NCBI RefSeq assembly: GCF_036346855.1
Contig: NZ_CP107841.1
Coordinates: forward strand, 1,178,001 to 1,242,000
Direction: 5' to 3'
Length of the DNA: 64,000 nt
Origin: Streptomyces europaeiscabiei
Lineage (GTDB): Bacteria; Actinomycetota; Actinomycetes; Streptomycetales; Streptomycetaceae
The notes beneath the pieces are model-generated. The model did not search any database and was not told where the DNA came from. It worked only from the letters and a program-made list of their open reading frames with translations. The position numbers and the translations under genes were made by a program. Positions 36,363-46,881 of this stretch are shown here, piece after piece. The first letter of the stretch is position 1. Each line of letters opens with the position of its first letter.

Positions 36363-37640
36363 TTGAGCGATCCGTGGGTGGCTCTGGAGCCGGGAGCCGA
36401 CCCCGTCGAGCGGGTGCGGGTGCTGCGCCGCGCCCATGAGACGTTCACGCAGCAGGGCACGGTGGCACGACCGGTGCGGTCCGTGGTGGCGGACTCGTGG
36501 CGCCGTTCGGCGAGGGCAGGTGTCGGGCCCGAGGGCACCGCGCGCGTGGAACTGACGGACGGCGACCTCTGTTCCTACCGCGCGGAGCATCCGCTGGCCC
36601 GGGTGATGCCGTTGGTCCGCGAGTTGCTGGGCACGTTCGCCTCGGACGGCGAGCATCTGCTGGCCGTGTGCGATGCGCAGGGCAGGCTGCTGTGGGTGGA
36701 GGGGGATGCCGCGACCAGACGGCGGGCTGACCGGATGAACTTCGTGCCGGGGGCGCGCTGGGCGGAGTCCGCGGTCGGGACGAACGCGCCGGGCACCGCG
36801 GTCGCGTTGGACCGGTCGGTGCAGGTCTTCGCGGCCGAGCACTTCATACGGCGGGTGCAGCCGTGGACGTGCGCGGCGGCGCCGGTGCACGATCCGCGCA
36901 CCGGGCGGGTGCTCGGCGCCATCGACATCACGGGCGGCGACGGCCTGGCGCATCCGCACAGTCTCGGCTTCGTCCAGGCGGTGGCGAGGGCAGCCGAGTC
37001 CCAGCTCGCGCTGCTCACCCCACCCGGGGCTTCGGCCGACGCACTCGAACTGGCGGCTCTGGGCCGCGACGAGGCCCAACTGGTCGTCGGCGGACGAAAA
37101 ATCAGGCTCAGCCGCCGGCACAGCGAGATTCTGGTACTGCTCGCCCGGCACCCGGAGGGACTGTCCGGCGACGAGTTGCTCTGCGCGCTGTACGAGGACG
37201 AGTCGGTGACGCCGGTGACACTGCGGGCCGAACTGGCCCGGTTGCGGCGGCTGCTCGGGCCGGGGTTGCTGGGGTCACGGCCGTATCGGCTCACGGTGCT
37301 GGTCGAGTCCGATGTGTCTGTCGTGGAACGGAGGTTGGAGACGGGCGCGGTGACGGCGGCCGCGTCGGCGTACGGAGGTCCGCTGCTGCCGGGCTCCCAG
37401 GCCCCGGCCGTCGTACGACTGCGGCACAGGCTCGCCGACGGGCTGCGCACCGCCCTGATAGCCCGCCGCGATCCCGACCTGCTGGCGGACTGGGCACACT
37501 CCCCCTGGGGCGAGGACGACCTGGAGGTGTGGCGGGCGCTCGCCACCGTACGACCGACACCGGCGGTACGGTCCAGGCTGCGCGAGCTGGAATCGGAGCT
37601 GTCGGCACCACCGGGGTGGGGGCACCTTCGGTGTCCCTGA
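36363..37640 (+). CDS. GAF-domain transcriptional regulator upstream of aldehyde dehydrogenase
   Basis: From TTG 36363, with GGGGAGG five nt upstream, the protein is 425 residues; ATG 36342 is the alternative. The N-terminal half is an AcoR-like GAF sensor ([80 protein letters not shown]). The C-terminal half is a winged-helix domain ([38 protein letters not shown]) instead of the sigma-54 AAA domain of true AcoR. Its position 200 bp before the aldehyde dehydrogenase suggests it activates that gene in response to an alcohol or aldehyde. Confidence 0.88.
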   Translation: MSDPWVALEPGADPVERVRVLRRAHETFTQQGTVARPVRSVVADSWRRSARAGVGPEGTARVELTDGDLCSYRAEHPLARVMPLVRELLGTFASDGEHLLAVCDAQGRLLWVEGDAATRRRADRMNFVPGARWAESAVGTNAPGTAVALDRSVQVFAAEHFIRRVQPWTCAAAPVHDPRTGRVLGAIDITGGDGLAHPHSLGFVQAVARAAESQLALLTPPGASADALELAALGRDEAQLVVGGRKIRLSRRHSEILVLLARHPEGLSGDELLCALYEDESVTPVTLRAELARLRRLLGPGLLGSRPYRLTVLVESDVSVVERRLETGAVTAAASAYGGPLLPGSQAPAVVRLRHRLADGLRTALIARRDPDLLADWAHSPWGEDDLEVWRALATVRPTPAVRSRLRELESELSAPPGWGHLRCP

Positions 37641-37703
37641 GGAATGCCCTCAGGTGACGGCCGGGACTGCCGGTACGGCGCCCCGCAGTTGGTCGGCGGG
37701 CGC

Positions 37704-37754
37704 GGGGCGGGGCGGGGCGGGGCGGGGCGGGGCGGGGCGGGGCGGGGCGGGGGC
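37704..37754. repeat. Tandem (GGGGC)n tract
   Basis: Nine perfect GGGGC units (37704-37748) followed by GGGGGC (37749-37754), between the GAF regulator and the aldehyde dehydrogenase, ending 85 bp before the ALDH start. Runs of four G at 5-nt spacing could form a G-quadruplex on the coding strand, and copy number could change by slippage. Confidence 0.95.
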
Positions 37755-37770
37755 GCAACGTCGTTGCAAC
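37755..37770. promoter_or_regulatory. Palindromic candidate operator upstream of ALDH
   Basis: GCAACG-T-CGTTGC (37755-37767) is a perfect inverted repeat, overlapped by the palindrome GTTGCAAC (37763-37770). It directly follows the GGGGC tract, 73 bp before the ALDH start, and is a good candidate site for the adjacent GAF regulator. Confidence 0.55.
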
Positions 37771-37839
37771 ATTCGGGTTTCTAGCCTCTTCGCGAGAGCC
37801 GCCCAACGGCGGGTGGCGCTTCTCGGGAGGCAGGCATTC

Positions 37840-39363
<1,524 letters not shown>

Positions 39364-39374
39364 AGCCTGAAGTC

Positions 39375-39409
39375 GGTTGCCTGGAGGCATCGTTGCGCTC
39401 CAGGCAACC
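39375..39409 (+). terminator. Hairpin terminator after ALDH
   Basis: 12-bp perfect stem GGTTGCCTGGAG (39375-39386) with CTCCAGGCAACC (39398-39409), 11-nt loop, no T-tract. It starts 12 bp after the ALDH stop. Confidence 0.8.
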
Positions 39410-39838
39410 CGACACGATAGCTACCCAATGTATTGAGTTGGATTCTTCTCGTTATTCTATGGCGTCCCGTGGAGTTCCACCCGGACCAGTCGCGGACCAA
39501 TTGGCGCCGGAGAACATCACCCCGCGAGCCGTCGGCTCATGAGCGCGGCGACCCGACGAATACCCGTGGGCAGCACTCGAACCACCGACGCCGCTGGGAG
39601 AGGTCTTCGACCTCTTGGCGGCCCTGAACTAATCCGTATCGCCAGCGAAGGCTCCTCGCGGCGGCAGGAGCGGGCCTGGCGACGTTTCCGAGCTGCCGGG
39701 AAGACAGCAGCTCGGAGACGGCCGGGCAAGAAAGCCGCCGCGAGTACGCCCGCCCCCAAGCTCCAGACGTGAACAAGGCCGTTGTCAGTGCCGCGTGCGA
39801 TCCTCACCTCGGAAGTGGGCACTGCAGAAGGAGGCCGC
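39410..39838. other. Intergenic, relatively AT-rich at its left side, no recognised gene
   Basis: About 430 bp. The first 60 bp are AT-rich for this genome. A 77-codon plus-strand frame (39539-39772) encodes an Arg/Lys/Ala-rich peptide ending PGKKAAASTPAPKLQT, but lacks a convincing ribosome-binding site, so I do not call it a gene. Confidence 0.45.
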
Positions 39839-40765
39839 GTGGCGACGGGACGCCCGCGGAAGGATCCACGTGATCCGGTGCTGACTATGCGGGATGCCGG
39901 ACTCGAACCACTGAAGCCCTATCCAGGAAGTGATAAGCCCTGGCGTTGCCGCAATGAAGCGTGTGGGAGCGAAGTGACACCGCGGCTGGGCGACATTGCT
40001 GCGGGCCGGCAGGGCGGCTGCGGCTACTGCTCAGGCACGGCGCCGATTCCTCCAGAGGAGGCGGTGGCGTTGATGCGCTCGGCAGGCCTGGAACCGCTGG
40101 AGCCGTATCCCGGTGCGACACTCCCTGGGCTCTGCCGGCACGTGTCGTGCGGTCGGGAGGTCAAGCCACGCTGCTCGTACACCAGGCGCGGAGGGAGCCC
40201 GTGCAGATGGTGCGCGCATAACGCTCCGGTCGATCCCGACCAGGCCACCGCGCTCATGAGGTCGGCGGGTCTGGAACCACTGGAACCCTATGCCGGCACC
40301 GACGTCCCCTGGCGGTGCCGCTGCACAACCTGCGGAACGATCGGGACCCCCACTCATGGGTCGGTCAAGCGCGGACAAGGCGGCTGCGGCCCGTGCGGAC
40401 GCAAGAACGCCGGGCGGGGCATCAGCCGGGCATGGTCGCGTCGCCGCGAACTGCCCCGCACGGACGGCGACCGGGCCGCAGCTGAGGCGAAGGATTTCGA
40501 CCTGGAGCCCGCTGCAGTCCTACCCGGGACCGAGCGGGCTGTGACACTGCCGCCACCTCGCCTGCGGCCGAGACGTCGAGATCAGGTTGAGCAACCTCAG
40601 GCGCGGCCTTCGGGCCTGCCGGTACTGCTCTCCCTCCCCGGATGGCCGACGCCGCTGGCCCGCGGACGAAGCCGAGGCCCTCGTGCGCGCCGCCGACCTG
40701 GAACCGCTCGAACCGTACGCCGGGCGTCGCGACAAGGCGTGGCGGTGCCACTGCAACGGCTGTGA
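39839..40765 (+). CDS. Zinc-finger repeat protein, frameshifted after third module
   Basis: GTG 39839 has an excellent AAGGAGG four nt upstream. Three modules of about 60 residues follow, each with the pattern AxxLMRSAGLEPLEPYPG, then WRCR, Cys-x4-Cys or Cys-x2-Cys and a closing GGCxxC, e.g. RSAGLEPLEPYAGTDVPWRC then GQGGCGPC. They look like treble-clef zinc ribbons related to those of DUF4379-type proteins. An extra G near 40511 shifts the frame in the fourth module, so the last 90 residues up to 40765 are Arg/Pro-rich out-of-frame translation. The intact part may still be made. The function is unknown; nucleic-acid binding is likely. Confidence 0.6.
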   Translation: MATGRPRKDPRDPVLTMRDAGLEPLKPYPGSDKPWRCRNEACGSEVTPRLGDIAAGRQGGCGYCSGTAPIPPEEAVALMRSAGLEPLEPYPGATLPGLCRHVSCGREVKPRCSYTRRGGSPCRWCAHNAPVDPDQATALMRSAGLEPLEPYAGTDVPWRCRCTTCGTIGTPTHGSVKRGQGGCGPCGRKNAGRGISRAWSRRRELPRTDGDRAAAEAKDFDLEPAAVLPGTERAVTLPPPRLRPRRRDQVEQPQARPSGLPVLLSLPGWPTPLARGRSRGPRARRRPGTARTVRRASRQGVAVPLQRL

Positions 40766-41100
40766 GCGTGAGACGTCACCGACGTCTGAGCGGCATTCTG
40801 GCGGGCCAGGGCGGCTGTCGGCACTGTGCCGACGTGAAGGCTGGAGCGGTGTCGGCTCGCGGACGAGCCCGAGCCAGGAATGCGCGCGTTGTGGGAACTG
40901 GCGGAAACGGCCTGGAGCCGACGCACCGCGATCCGTGTGCTTCCCCCGGCAGACGGGGTGCGGGAGGCGCCGCGATCCACGGCTTCGAGCGGCGCGGACT
41001 GGGCCGGGGCAGCCGCACCGCCCGTACCTGCGGCTCCGGTCGCGGCACCGGCCTGGAAGTTCCGCAGGCGACTCATGGTGTGTGCGGCCGTCGCCGTTGT
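40490..41100 (+). pseudogene. Decayed further zinc-finger modules
   Basis: Beyond the frameshift at about 40511, the module sequence continues in the next frame: LQSYPGPSGL, then TGA at 40542-40544 where other modules have Trp, then HCRHLACGRDVEIRLSNLRR and ACRYC. A fifth module follows (VRAADLEPLEPYAGRRDKAW, RCHCNGCE) and shifts frame again near 40780 before LAGQGGCRHC. At least three lesions are therefore visible. After about 40850 only traces (NGLEP) remain. The ancestral protein had five or more modules. Confidence 0.7.
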
Positions 41101-41322
41101 CGTTGTCGTTCTGCGCACCCGACAACACCGGTCCGTTCATCTGCACCGACCTGGCCGCCGTGCCCGGGCAGGGCCCCGACATGAAGGCATGCGCGACACC
41201 TGGCCCAGGCCACGGGGCCACGTGCTACACAGCGCCCCAGCCGTGACGAGGCTTGGAAGAGATCGGCCATCCGGTAGGCCTCCCGCAGAAGTTGGGACAT
41301 CTTGGGGTCTCCGTCGGCTTGG
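40766..41322. other. Region without an intact gene
   Basis: Its left half holds the decayed zinc-finger modules described separately. From about 41100 to 41322 I see no gene-like frame on either strand. Confidence 0.5.
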
Positions 41323-41784
41323 TCACAGCACTACACGGAACAGGTTCCCGGACGGGTCGACCACGGCGTCGAGGCGGAGGCCCACACGGAGGGCGGGATG
41401 CTGCGAGCGCTTCCAGGTGGCCTCGAACGTCCGGAAGCCCAACCCGCTGACCCGCAGGACGACCACGGCACCGCCGTCGTCCCCGGTGTCCCATTCGGTC
41501 AGCTCGGTGATCTCCGCGGTCGCCGGAACCCCGAAGGCGTCGAGCCGCCGGTTGTGCCTCCGTTCGGCGGCGACGGTGAGCCCCACCACGAAGCCCAGGG
41601 GAACGAGGACCACCGTGCACACCATGCCGGTGACCACCAGGCCTTGGCCGACGAGGACGCCGAGGACCATCAGGAACGGTCCCAACAGCCCGATCGCCAC
41701 GAGAAAGAGGTATGTCCAGGCGGCCGCCCAGGGACCGACCTTCGACACCTGTGTCGGCGCGGGGCCGTTCTCCCCGTCGCTCAC
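41323..41784 (-). CDS. DUF3592-like membrane protein
   Basis: The 153-residue protein (GTG start one base after the previous stop) has two hydrophobic helices (AAAWTYLFLVAIGLLGPFL and LVVTGMVCTVVLVPLGFVVG). A cytoplasmic beta-rich domain follows: FGVPATAEITELTEWDTGDD, VVVLRVSGLGFRTFEATW and RVGLRLDAVVDPSGNLFRVV. This resembles the small barrel of DUF3592 proteins and the second such protein at 48119. It is the last gene of a three-gene minus-strand operon. The function is unknown. Confidence 0.7.
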   Translation of the reverse strand: MSDGENGPAPTQVSKVGPWAAAWTYLFLVAIGLLGPFLMVLGVLVGQGLVVTGMVCTVVLVPLGFVVGLTVAAERRHNRRLDAFGVPATAEITELTEWDTGDDGGAVVVLRVSGLGFRTFEATWKRSQHPALRVGLRLDAVVDPSGNLFRVVL

Positions 41785-41785
41785 G

Positions 41786-42067
41786 TCAGAGCCGCGGTCT
41801 CTCGGCCACGCCCCGCGCCAGCCGCGCCGCGAAGGCGCGCAGGGCGTCGAGGCGCTCCGGGTCGTAGGGGAAGGAGTGTCGGTGCACTCCCGGCCGCTCG
41901 ATGACGATCTCCGTCCTGGGCTTGCGGCCGGTGCCGAACTCCAGCCGGGGTTCCTGCCAGATGTGCAGGCGGTGCGCGTCGCCGAAGCCGAACAACTCCA
42001 GCACCCGGCCGTCGAAGGTGAGCAGGGTGGTGTCGTTCGCCAGCACTTCGTACGGCGGTGACGTCAC
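41786..42067 (-). CDS. Small hypothetical protein
   Basis: A 93-residue beta-rich protein (LANDTTLLTFDGRVLELFGF, RLHIWQEPRLEFGTGRKPRT, then a C-terminal helix DALRAFAARLARGVAE). Its start overlaps the preceding gene's stop by 4 nt, so the two are coupled. The strand pattern suggests a PH-like barrel. No family is recognised. Confidence 0.7.
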   Translation of the reverse strand: MTSPPYEVLANDTTLLTFDGRVLELFGFGDAHRLHIWQEPRLEFGTGRKPRTEIVIERPGVHRHSFPYDPERLDALRAFAARLARGVAERPRL

Positions 42068-42489
42068 GGCGTCTCTCCGTCTCCCGCGTAGAGATAACCG
42101 CCGGGGTTGGCGGGGTCCGCGATCAGTAGCACCTGATCACCGGCGCGGGGGACGCGCAGTTTCGAAACGATGGTCTGGAGGGTGAACGGGTCGGCGGTGA
42201 CCCCGGTCAGCTGGAGGACCAGGTCGACGACCGGGTCGAAGTTGACCAGCTTGCCGGTGTCACTGATCGACACGACGACGGCGGGGACCGTCGGTACGCC
42301 CATGGCGAGCAACTGCCGCACGGTGGCACCGGAGTGGTACGCGCCGAGCGACTGCTGGAGCTTGGCGTAGTCCTCGCCGCCGAGTGTCGCGCGCGTCATA
42401 CGGCCGTAGAAGCCCTTGCCGCCGGCCACCTGCTCCGCGATCTTGGCGGCCTTCTCCTCGCGGCTCTTGCCCTTGCCGAAGATTCCCAT
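42064..42489 (-). CDS. Hypothetical protein, first gene of a three-gene operon
   Basis: The 141-residue soluble protein starts at ATG 42489 with GGAAGGG upstream. It has a basic N-terminal helix (MGIFGKGKSREEKAAKIAEQ) and a domain containing LAMGVPTVPAVVVSISDTGK and VNFDPVVDLVLQLTGVTADP, which look like the variable-strand barrel of small DUF3592-associated proteins. It is divergent from the CHAT/TPR operon with 113 bp between them; that region carries a 16-bp sequence repeated upstream of the 48119 gene. Confidence 0.7.
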   Translation of the reverse strand: MGIFGKGKSREEKAAKIAEQVAGGKGFYGRMTRATLGGEDYAKLQQSLGAYHSGATVRQLLAMGVPTVPAVVVSISDTGKLVNFDPVVDLVLQLTGVTADPFTLQTIVSKLRVPRAGDQVLLIADPANPGGYLYAGDGETP

Positions 42490-42550
42490 GCTGTGCCTGC
42501 CCTTCCGGTCCGTTCTGCCTGGTGGTGTGGACGTTAGGAGGCGGGCAGCG

Positions 42551-42566
42551 CCTACCGATCCCAGGT
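42551..42566 (-). promoter_or_regulatory. Repeated 16-mer promoter-like element, copy 1
   Basis: On the minus strand it reads ACCTGGGATCGGTAGG, 62 bp before the start of the gene at 42489; an identical copy stands before the minus-strand gene at 48994. TAGG could be the start of a -10 element. It also lies 37 bp upstream of the plus-strand CHAT operon. Confidence 0.45.
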
Positions 42567-42602
42567 TCGACCGCCAGTTCCCCCAGGACGTACGCTCTGC
42601 CC

Positions 42603-43979
42603 ATGCCGTCCCCGAGCCAGCCGTCGACCGGCGAGCGCCGTCCGCGCGCCATGGTCATCGACACGGCTTGGCGCGGCCTCGGGCCGGGTCCCCAGGCGCT
42701 GAGCGGGCCCGGTGGCGCGCCGCTGACCCGGACGGTCAAGCTGATCGTGCTGCCGCTGATCGTCCGGCCCGCGCTGCGTCCGGAGCTCGCCGCCGACTTC
42801 CTCGACGCGCGGCAGGCGGAGCGACTCGACGCGCTGATACGGGAGTCCGGTGCGGTTCTGGACGCGACGGCACGGTGGTTCACGCTGCTGAAGAAGACCC
42901 GCCGGGCACTGGGGATCGTGGCGGGCAACCCCCAGGACCTGTACTTCCAGCGGTGCTTCGAGCTGGCGATCGAGCACGGGGCGCCGGGGCCCGGCGCGGA
43001 CGCGGTGGCGAGGGCGGTACTCGAAGACGTCGTGGACGCTTCCGGCGGACGGACAGTGGAGGCGCTGAAGGAGTATCTGGCGGACGCCGCCCGGCGCGCC
43101 CGGCTCGACGCCGAGCTGGTGGCGGCGTGGGACGGACGTGAAGCGATACCGCTACCGGGCGCCGCCGATACAGGGCTGGCGGCCGAGGTTCTCGACGTCT
43201 GCGGTGCGGCGGGGACGGCGGGAGCTGATTCGCCGGCCTTCGCCACCATGGTCCGCGCCGGGCACGGCAGCCTGCTCGGGCGAGCCCTGTGGGCGGCGCA
43301 CCCGGCCGATGTCTGGGACTGCGCCGACGTACCCCCGCACCTCGGACTGACCGCGCACCGCGTGCCGCCGCGCCCCGAGGTCGGCCGGAGCGCCTCGACC
43401 GCCACGCTTCCCGCGCCGTTCGACCGCACGCTCTTCGAGCGGCTCTTCACCGTGCTCCAGGCGTCGACCCACCGCGAGCAACTGGCGACCGTGCCGGAGC
43501 TCGTGCGGCGGGAGGCCGGCCGCAGCTGCGCCCCGCTGGGCCTGTACGACGAGAGCCTGCGCGTCGCCGTCGTGCTCGGCGGCCGACTCGCGGTGGGCCT
43601 CGATCCGCTGGGCGCCGGGACCTCCGTGGCGGGGTCGACGGCGGCACACCGCATCGTCAACAGCCGCTGGCAACGGGAGGCTTCGGTCCTCCGGGCCCGC
43701 AGGATGACCGTCTCCCCCCGCCCCGACCCGGACGGCGGTGTGCTGAACGCTCTCGCCCAGGACCTGCGCACGCCGTGGGCCGCGTACATGCGGCGCCTTT
43801 GGGTACGGCTGCACGGGCGCGACGTCCGCGACGCGGCACTGCCCGACGCGGCATCGGCCTGGGGCGTGCTCGACGGGGTCGCCCGCTCGGTGATCATGGA
43901 CCACCGTGCACGAGTCCGTACGGCACTGCGCACCCTGTCGGCGACCACCGAGCCCGCCGCCGAGCCGAGGAGTGCGTGA
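42603..43979 (+). CDS. Unknown protein, first gene of CHAT/TPR operon
   Basis: The 458-residue protein starts at ATG 42603. It has no signal peptide or clear membrane helices. Early segments are KLIVLPLIVRPALRPELAAD, SGAVLDATARWFTLLKKTRR and NPQDLYFQRCFELAIEHG. A later alpha/beta-like part has SLRVAVVLGGRLAVGLDPLG, and the C-terminus is helical (WAAYMRRLWVRLHGRDVRD). I recognise no family. Its stop overlaps the next ATG (TGATG), so it is translated with the rest of the operon. By context it may be the sensor, effector or regulator of a caspase-like conflict system. Confidence 0.8.
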   Translation: MPSPSQPSTGERRPRAMVIDTAWRGLGPGPQALSGPGGAPLTRTVKLIVLPLIVRPALRPELAADFLDARQAERLDALIRESGAVLDATARWFTLLKKTRRALGIVAGNPQDLYFQRCFELAIEHGAPGPGADAVARAVLEDVVDASGGRTVEALKEYLADAARRARLDAELVAAWDGREAIPLPGAADTGLAAEVLDVCGAAGTAGADSPAFATMVRAGHGSLLGRALWAAHPADVWDCADVPPHLGLTAHRVPPRPEVGRSASTATLPAPFDRTLFERLFTVLQASTHREQLATVPELVRREAGRSCAPLGLYDESLRVAVVLGGRLAVGLDPLGAGTSVAGSTAAHRIVNSRWQREASVLRARRMTVSPRPDPDGGVLNALAQDLRTPWAAYMRRLWVRLHGRDVRDAALPDAASAWGVLDGVARSVIMDHRARVRTALRTLSATTEPAAEPRSA

Positions 43980-45190
43980 TGCCTGAACGGCGCTGTGCCA
44001 TCACGCGAGCCGAGGGCCGCGCCGTACGCATCGCGGGACCCTCCGCCGGTCCCCCCTTCACCCGGGCCGTTCTCGAAGTCGCGGGCGCCGTCCTGACCTG
44101 GCCCGTCCTCGGCCCGACAGGTCTTCCGGCAGCGGAGATCCACGATGTGGGGCAGGCCCAGCAGTGGCTGTGGGCGGTCTACGGCGAGCGTACGGCCGCC
44201 GCTGTCGACGCCGTCGCGTCGGGAACCCCGGCCGCCGAGCTGACGCTGCCCGAGCAGCCGACCGCCCTCGCCGAGGCTGCCGCCCGCCTCGCCCTCGGGC
44301 TCTGGGCGTCCCGCTGGTGGCCGACGTCGTACCTGGACGGGATCCCCGCGCTCGACCCAGACGTACTGGGGCTGGAGTTGGCCACGCTGACTCACGAATG
44401 CCAGCAACTCCTCGACGAGTCGGGCGAGTTGGAGGGTGCCGAACTGCTGGAGGAGCACCTGGCCGCGCTCGACCCGCTGATCCGTTGGCGGCAGTCGGCG
44501 GCATCGCCTCGCCAACTGGACCGTGTCCTACGGCTGATCGATGACACGGCCGACAACGTCGGGCTGGACGGGGAGGCACTACGGCGCCTCCGGTCGGCGC
44601 TGGAACCGGACCGCAGGCCGACCGCTACGCCGCTCGACGTCGCCGAACTCTTCGTACGGCAGCAGCAGGAGTTCGCCCTCGCGGCAGGTGGCCTCCGCAC
44701 CGCGACCGGCCGCGTGATCGCCCGGGGCCCGGGGACCAACGACTGGTGCCGCTATCCTCCAGGCTTCGTGGACGCGGCCGAGGACGCCGTGTCCTGGACG
44801 GCGTACGCGCTCGGCGCCGGGCGGCGGATCGAGGTCGAGGTCGTCGCCGACATCGCGGCCCCCGTGGGCGGGGCGCACCTCGCGGCGGAGGTCCACGTGG
44901 ACGGCAGTCCGCCGAACCGCGTTCCGCTGGCCAGGCGGGACGACGTGTGGACCGGCCGGGCGGACCTGGACATCCCGGCCTCGACGACACCGGGCATCGA
45001 GGTCGGCATCCTGCTGCCGGGGTTCGACCCGGGACCGGGTGCCGATGACCGTGCGGCACGTGAGGCGGTACGAGCCCTGGCCCGGCACCGGCTCGGCGTC
45101 GCGGCGGCGCCGCACGACAGCGAGGCCGCACGCCAGGACCCGTTCCTCGCCGAGATCGCGGCCGCCGCTGCCGTGGAGGAGGACTTCTAG
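43979..45190 (+). CDS. Unknown protein, second gene of CHAT/TPR operon
   Basis: The 403-residue protein starts at ATG 43979, overlapping the previous stop by one base. The N-terminal two thirds look helical (ALDPLIRWRQSAASPRQLDR, LRLIDDTADNVGLDGEALRR). The C-terminal third is beta-rich (RRIEVEVVADIAAPVGGAHL, AEVHVDGSPPNRVPLA, TPGIEVGILLPGFDPGPG). No known family is apparent. Co-translation with its neighbours suggests a subunit or adaptor of the same complex. Confidence 0.8.
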   Translation: MPERRCAITRAEGRAVRIAGPSAGPPFTRAVLEVAGAVLTWPVLGPTGLPAAEIHDVGQAQQWLWAVYGERTAAAVDAVASGTPAAELTLPEQPTALAEAAARLALGLWASRWWPTSYLDGIPALDPDVLGLELATLTHECQQLLDESGELEGAELLEEHLAALDPLIRWRQSAASPRQLDRVLRLIDDTADNVGLDGEALRRLRSALEPDRRPTATPLDVAELFVRQQQEFALAAGGLRTATGRVIARGPGTNDWCRYPPGFVDAAEDAVSWTAYALGAGRRIEVEVVADIAAPVGGAHLAAEVHVDGSPPNRVPLARRDDVWTGRADLDIPASTTPGIEVGILLPGFDPGPGADDRAAREAVRALARHRLGVAAAPHDSEAARQDPFLAEIAAAAAVEEDF

Positions 45191-45193
45191 CCC

Positions 45194-46864
45194 ATGCCGG
45201 AAGACCCGGAAGACCCGAAAGGCCCGGAAGGCGCGGAAGGCGCGGCGGAACAGGGGGAACAGGAGGAACAGGCGGCGGGGCTCAGCTACGGCGAGCCCTT
45301 CGACAGCGGCTTCGCGCTCGCCGAAGACCATCAACTCATCCCGGATCTCCCAGCAGCGCTGGCCGTCTACGGCGAACTCCTCGCCGTGGCCGAGTCGTTC
45401 GAGGACTCCCCCGACGTACGACTTCTGCGCGGGCACCTGTTGTCCGACATCGGGACGGTTCAGCTCACGGCCACGGATCTGCCCGGGGCGGCCCTGTCCA
45501 TCGAGCGGTCCCTCGATCTGGTGCGGGGCGTCGCGTCCGTGCCGATGGGACCGAACGGCCGCCGACTGTGGCTGGAGATCCTGCTGAAGACAGTGCTGGC
45601 CAGGGTCGAACTGCTGCGCAGGACCGGGCGGTTCGACGAGGCGCAGGAGGCGATGGACGAGGCGACGGCCCTGTTGTCGGAGTTCGACGACCCCGAGGGG
45701 CTGCGCACCGCCGAGATCGGCCTGAGCCGGGTGCATCTGCTGATGGACCGCAGCGCGTGGGGCGCGGCCGAGGAACTGGCCTCCGCGCTGGTGGCCGACG
45801 CGCCATTGGCCGAGCCGTATCTGCTGGACTGCCTGGGGGTCGTCTGCGCCTCGACCGTGCGGTTCGAGCAGGCGGAGGACTACTTCGCCCGCGCGGAGGA
45901 GGCCTATCTGGCGCTGGGCCACCACGCGGGGCGCCAACAGGTGCTCTCCCACCGAGCGTACGCGGCGCTGCGGGCCGGCGACCTCGACCGCGCGGAGGAG
46001 TTGTACGCGGAGGCCGCCGAGATCTTCGAACGGCAGGGCCAGGCCGAGGACTTGGCGGTCTGCGAGCAGGCCCGTGCCGCCATCGCCGCACACCGCGGGG
46101 ACGCGGCCGGCGCTGCCGCTCTGACGGCGTCCAGCCTGGCCCGCTTCCAGCAGGTCGGTGCCGCGATCGCCGCCGCCGACACCATGCTGATGGGCGCCCG
46201 GCACGCGTACGAGCGGGGCGACATCGACGAGATGAAGCGGCTCGCCCAGGGCGCGCGGGACGTGTACCAGGAGCGCGGGGTGTACGAGCGGTGCGCCCAG
46301 GTGGACCTGATGCTCGCGCGAACCCTTGAGGACAACCTGAGCCGGACCGACCACGGCGTCCACGAACGCACCTCGCTCGCAAGCGCGCTCTCCCTCGCTC
46401 TGCCCGCCGCCCTGACACTGGAGGCGGCCCGCTACGACTTCGCCACCGCCCACGCCCGCAGCCAGTGGCTTCAACTGGCCGACGAAGCCATGCAGTTGGT
46501 CTTCCGCCTGGCTCTCCGCAGCAACGACCAGGGGTTGATCTTCGAGCTGGTGGAACACCGGTGCGCGGGCGCCTCCCTGGCGCTGAGCCGTACGTCCACC
46601 GCCGACAAGGCAGCGGCGGTCTTCCCGGACGCCGCCATGAAGACGTACGCCCCCGATGACGACGCTCCCCTGACGCTGGGCGGCATCGCGGCCGAGGCCG
46701 CCGCCTGTGTCGGCCTGCGGGTCGCACCGCCACCGAGGATCGTCATGTCGGCGGAGGCGGGCGGCCGTACCGCGCTCCAGGAGTACGTCCAGGCAGCCGA
46801 GTTCCGCTATCACCGGCGGATCGTGAGCGAGGAAGAGGTGCCGTTCTGTCCGCCGACGATCTGA
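45194..46864 (+). CDS. TPR-repeat protein, partner of CHAT protease
   Basis: The 556-residue protein begins with an acidic tail (MPEDPEDPKGPEGAEGAAEQ) and then consists of repeated helix pairs of TPR type across about residues 40-460. Examples are LRRTGRFDEAQEAMDEATAL, VRFEQAEDYFARAEEAYLAL, LRAGDLDRAEELYAEAAEIF and VGAAIAAADTMLMGARHAYE. The C-terminal 90 residues form a separate region (GGIAAEAAACVGLRVAPPPR). TPR proteins often bind and regulate CHAT proteases; the CHAT gene follows directly, so this is the likely scaffold or substrate of that protease. Confidence 0.85.
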   Translation: MPEDPEDPKGPEGAEGAAEQGEQEEQAAGLSYGEPFDSGFALAEDHQLIPDLPAALAVYGELLAVAESFEDSPDVRLLRGHLLSDIGTVQLTATDLPGAALSIERSLDLVRGVASVPMGPNGRRLWLEILLKTVLARVELLRRTGRFDEAQEAMDEATALLSEFDDPEGLRTAEIGLSRVHLLMDRSAWGAAEELASALVADAPLAEPYLLDCLGVVCASTVRFEQAEDYFARAEEAYLALGHHAGRQQVLSHRAYAALRAGDLDRAEELYAEAAEIFERQGQAEDLAVCEQARAAIAAHRGDAAGAAALTASSLARFQQVGAAIAAADTMLMGARHAYERGDIDEMKRLAQGARDVYQERGVYERCAQVDLMLARTLEDNLSRTDHGVHERTSLASALSLALPAALTLEAARYDFATAHARSQWLQLADEAMQLVFRLALRSNDQGLIFELVEHRCAGASLALSRTSTADKAAAVFPDAAMKTYAPDDDAPLTLGGIAAEAAACVGLRVAPPPRIVMSAEAGGRTALQEYVQAAEFRYHRRIVSEEEVPFCPPTI

Positions 46865-46881
46865 CCGACCCGAACCGTCCG

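Noticed and set aside
37704..37754. The GGGGC repeat as a CRISPR array
   Set aside because: The units are 5 nt with no spacers, so it is a simple tandem tract.
39539..39772. A basic 77-residue histone-like peptide
   Set aside because: Arg/Lys/Ala richness alone is weak evidence; there is no ribosome-binding site and codon bias is poor.
42260..44515. A 751-codon minus-strand frame opposite the first CHAT-operon genes
   Set aside because: No domain or start signal; the plus-strand genes have coupled starts and normal codon bias.
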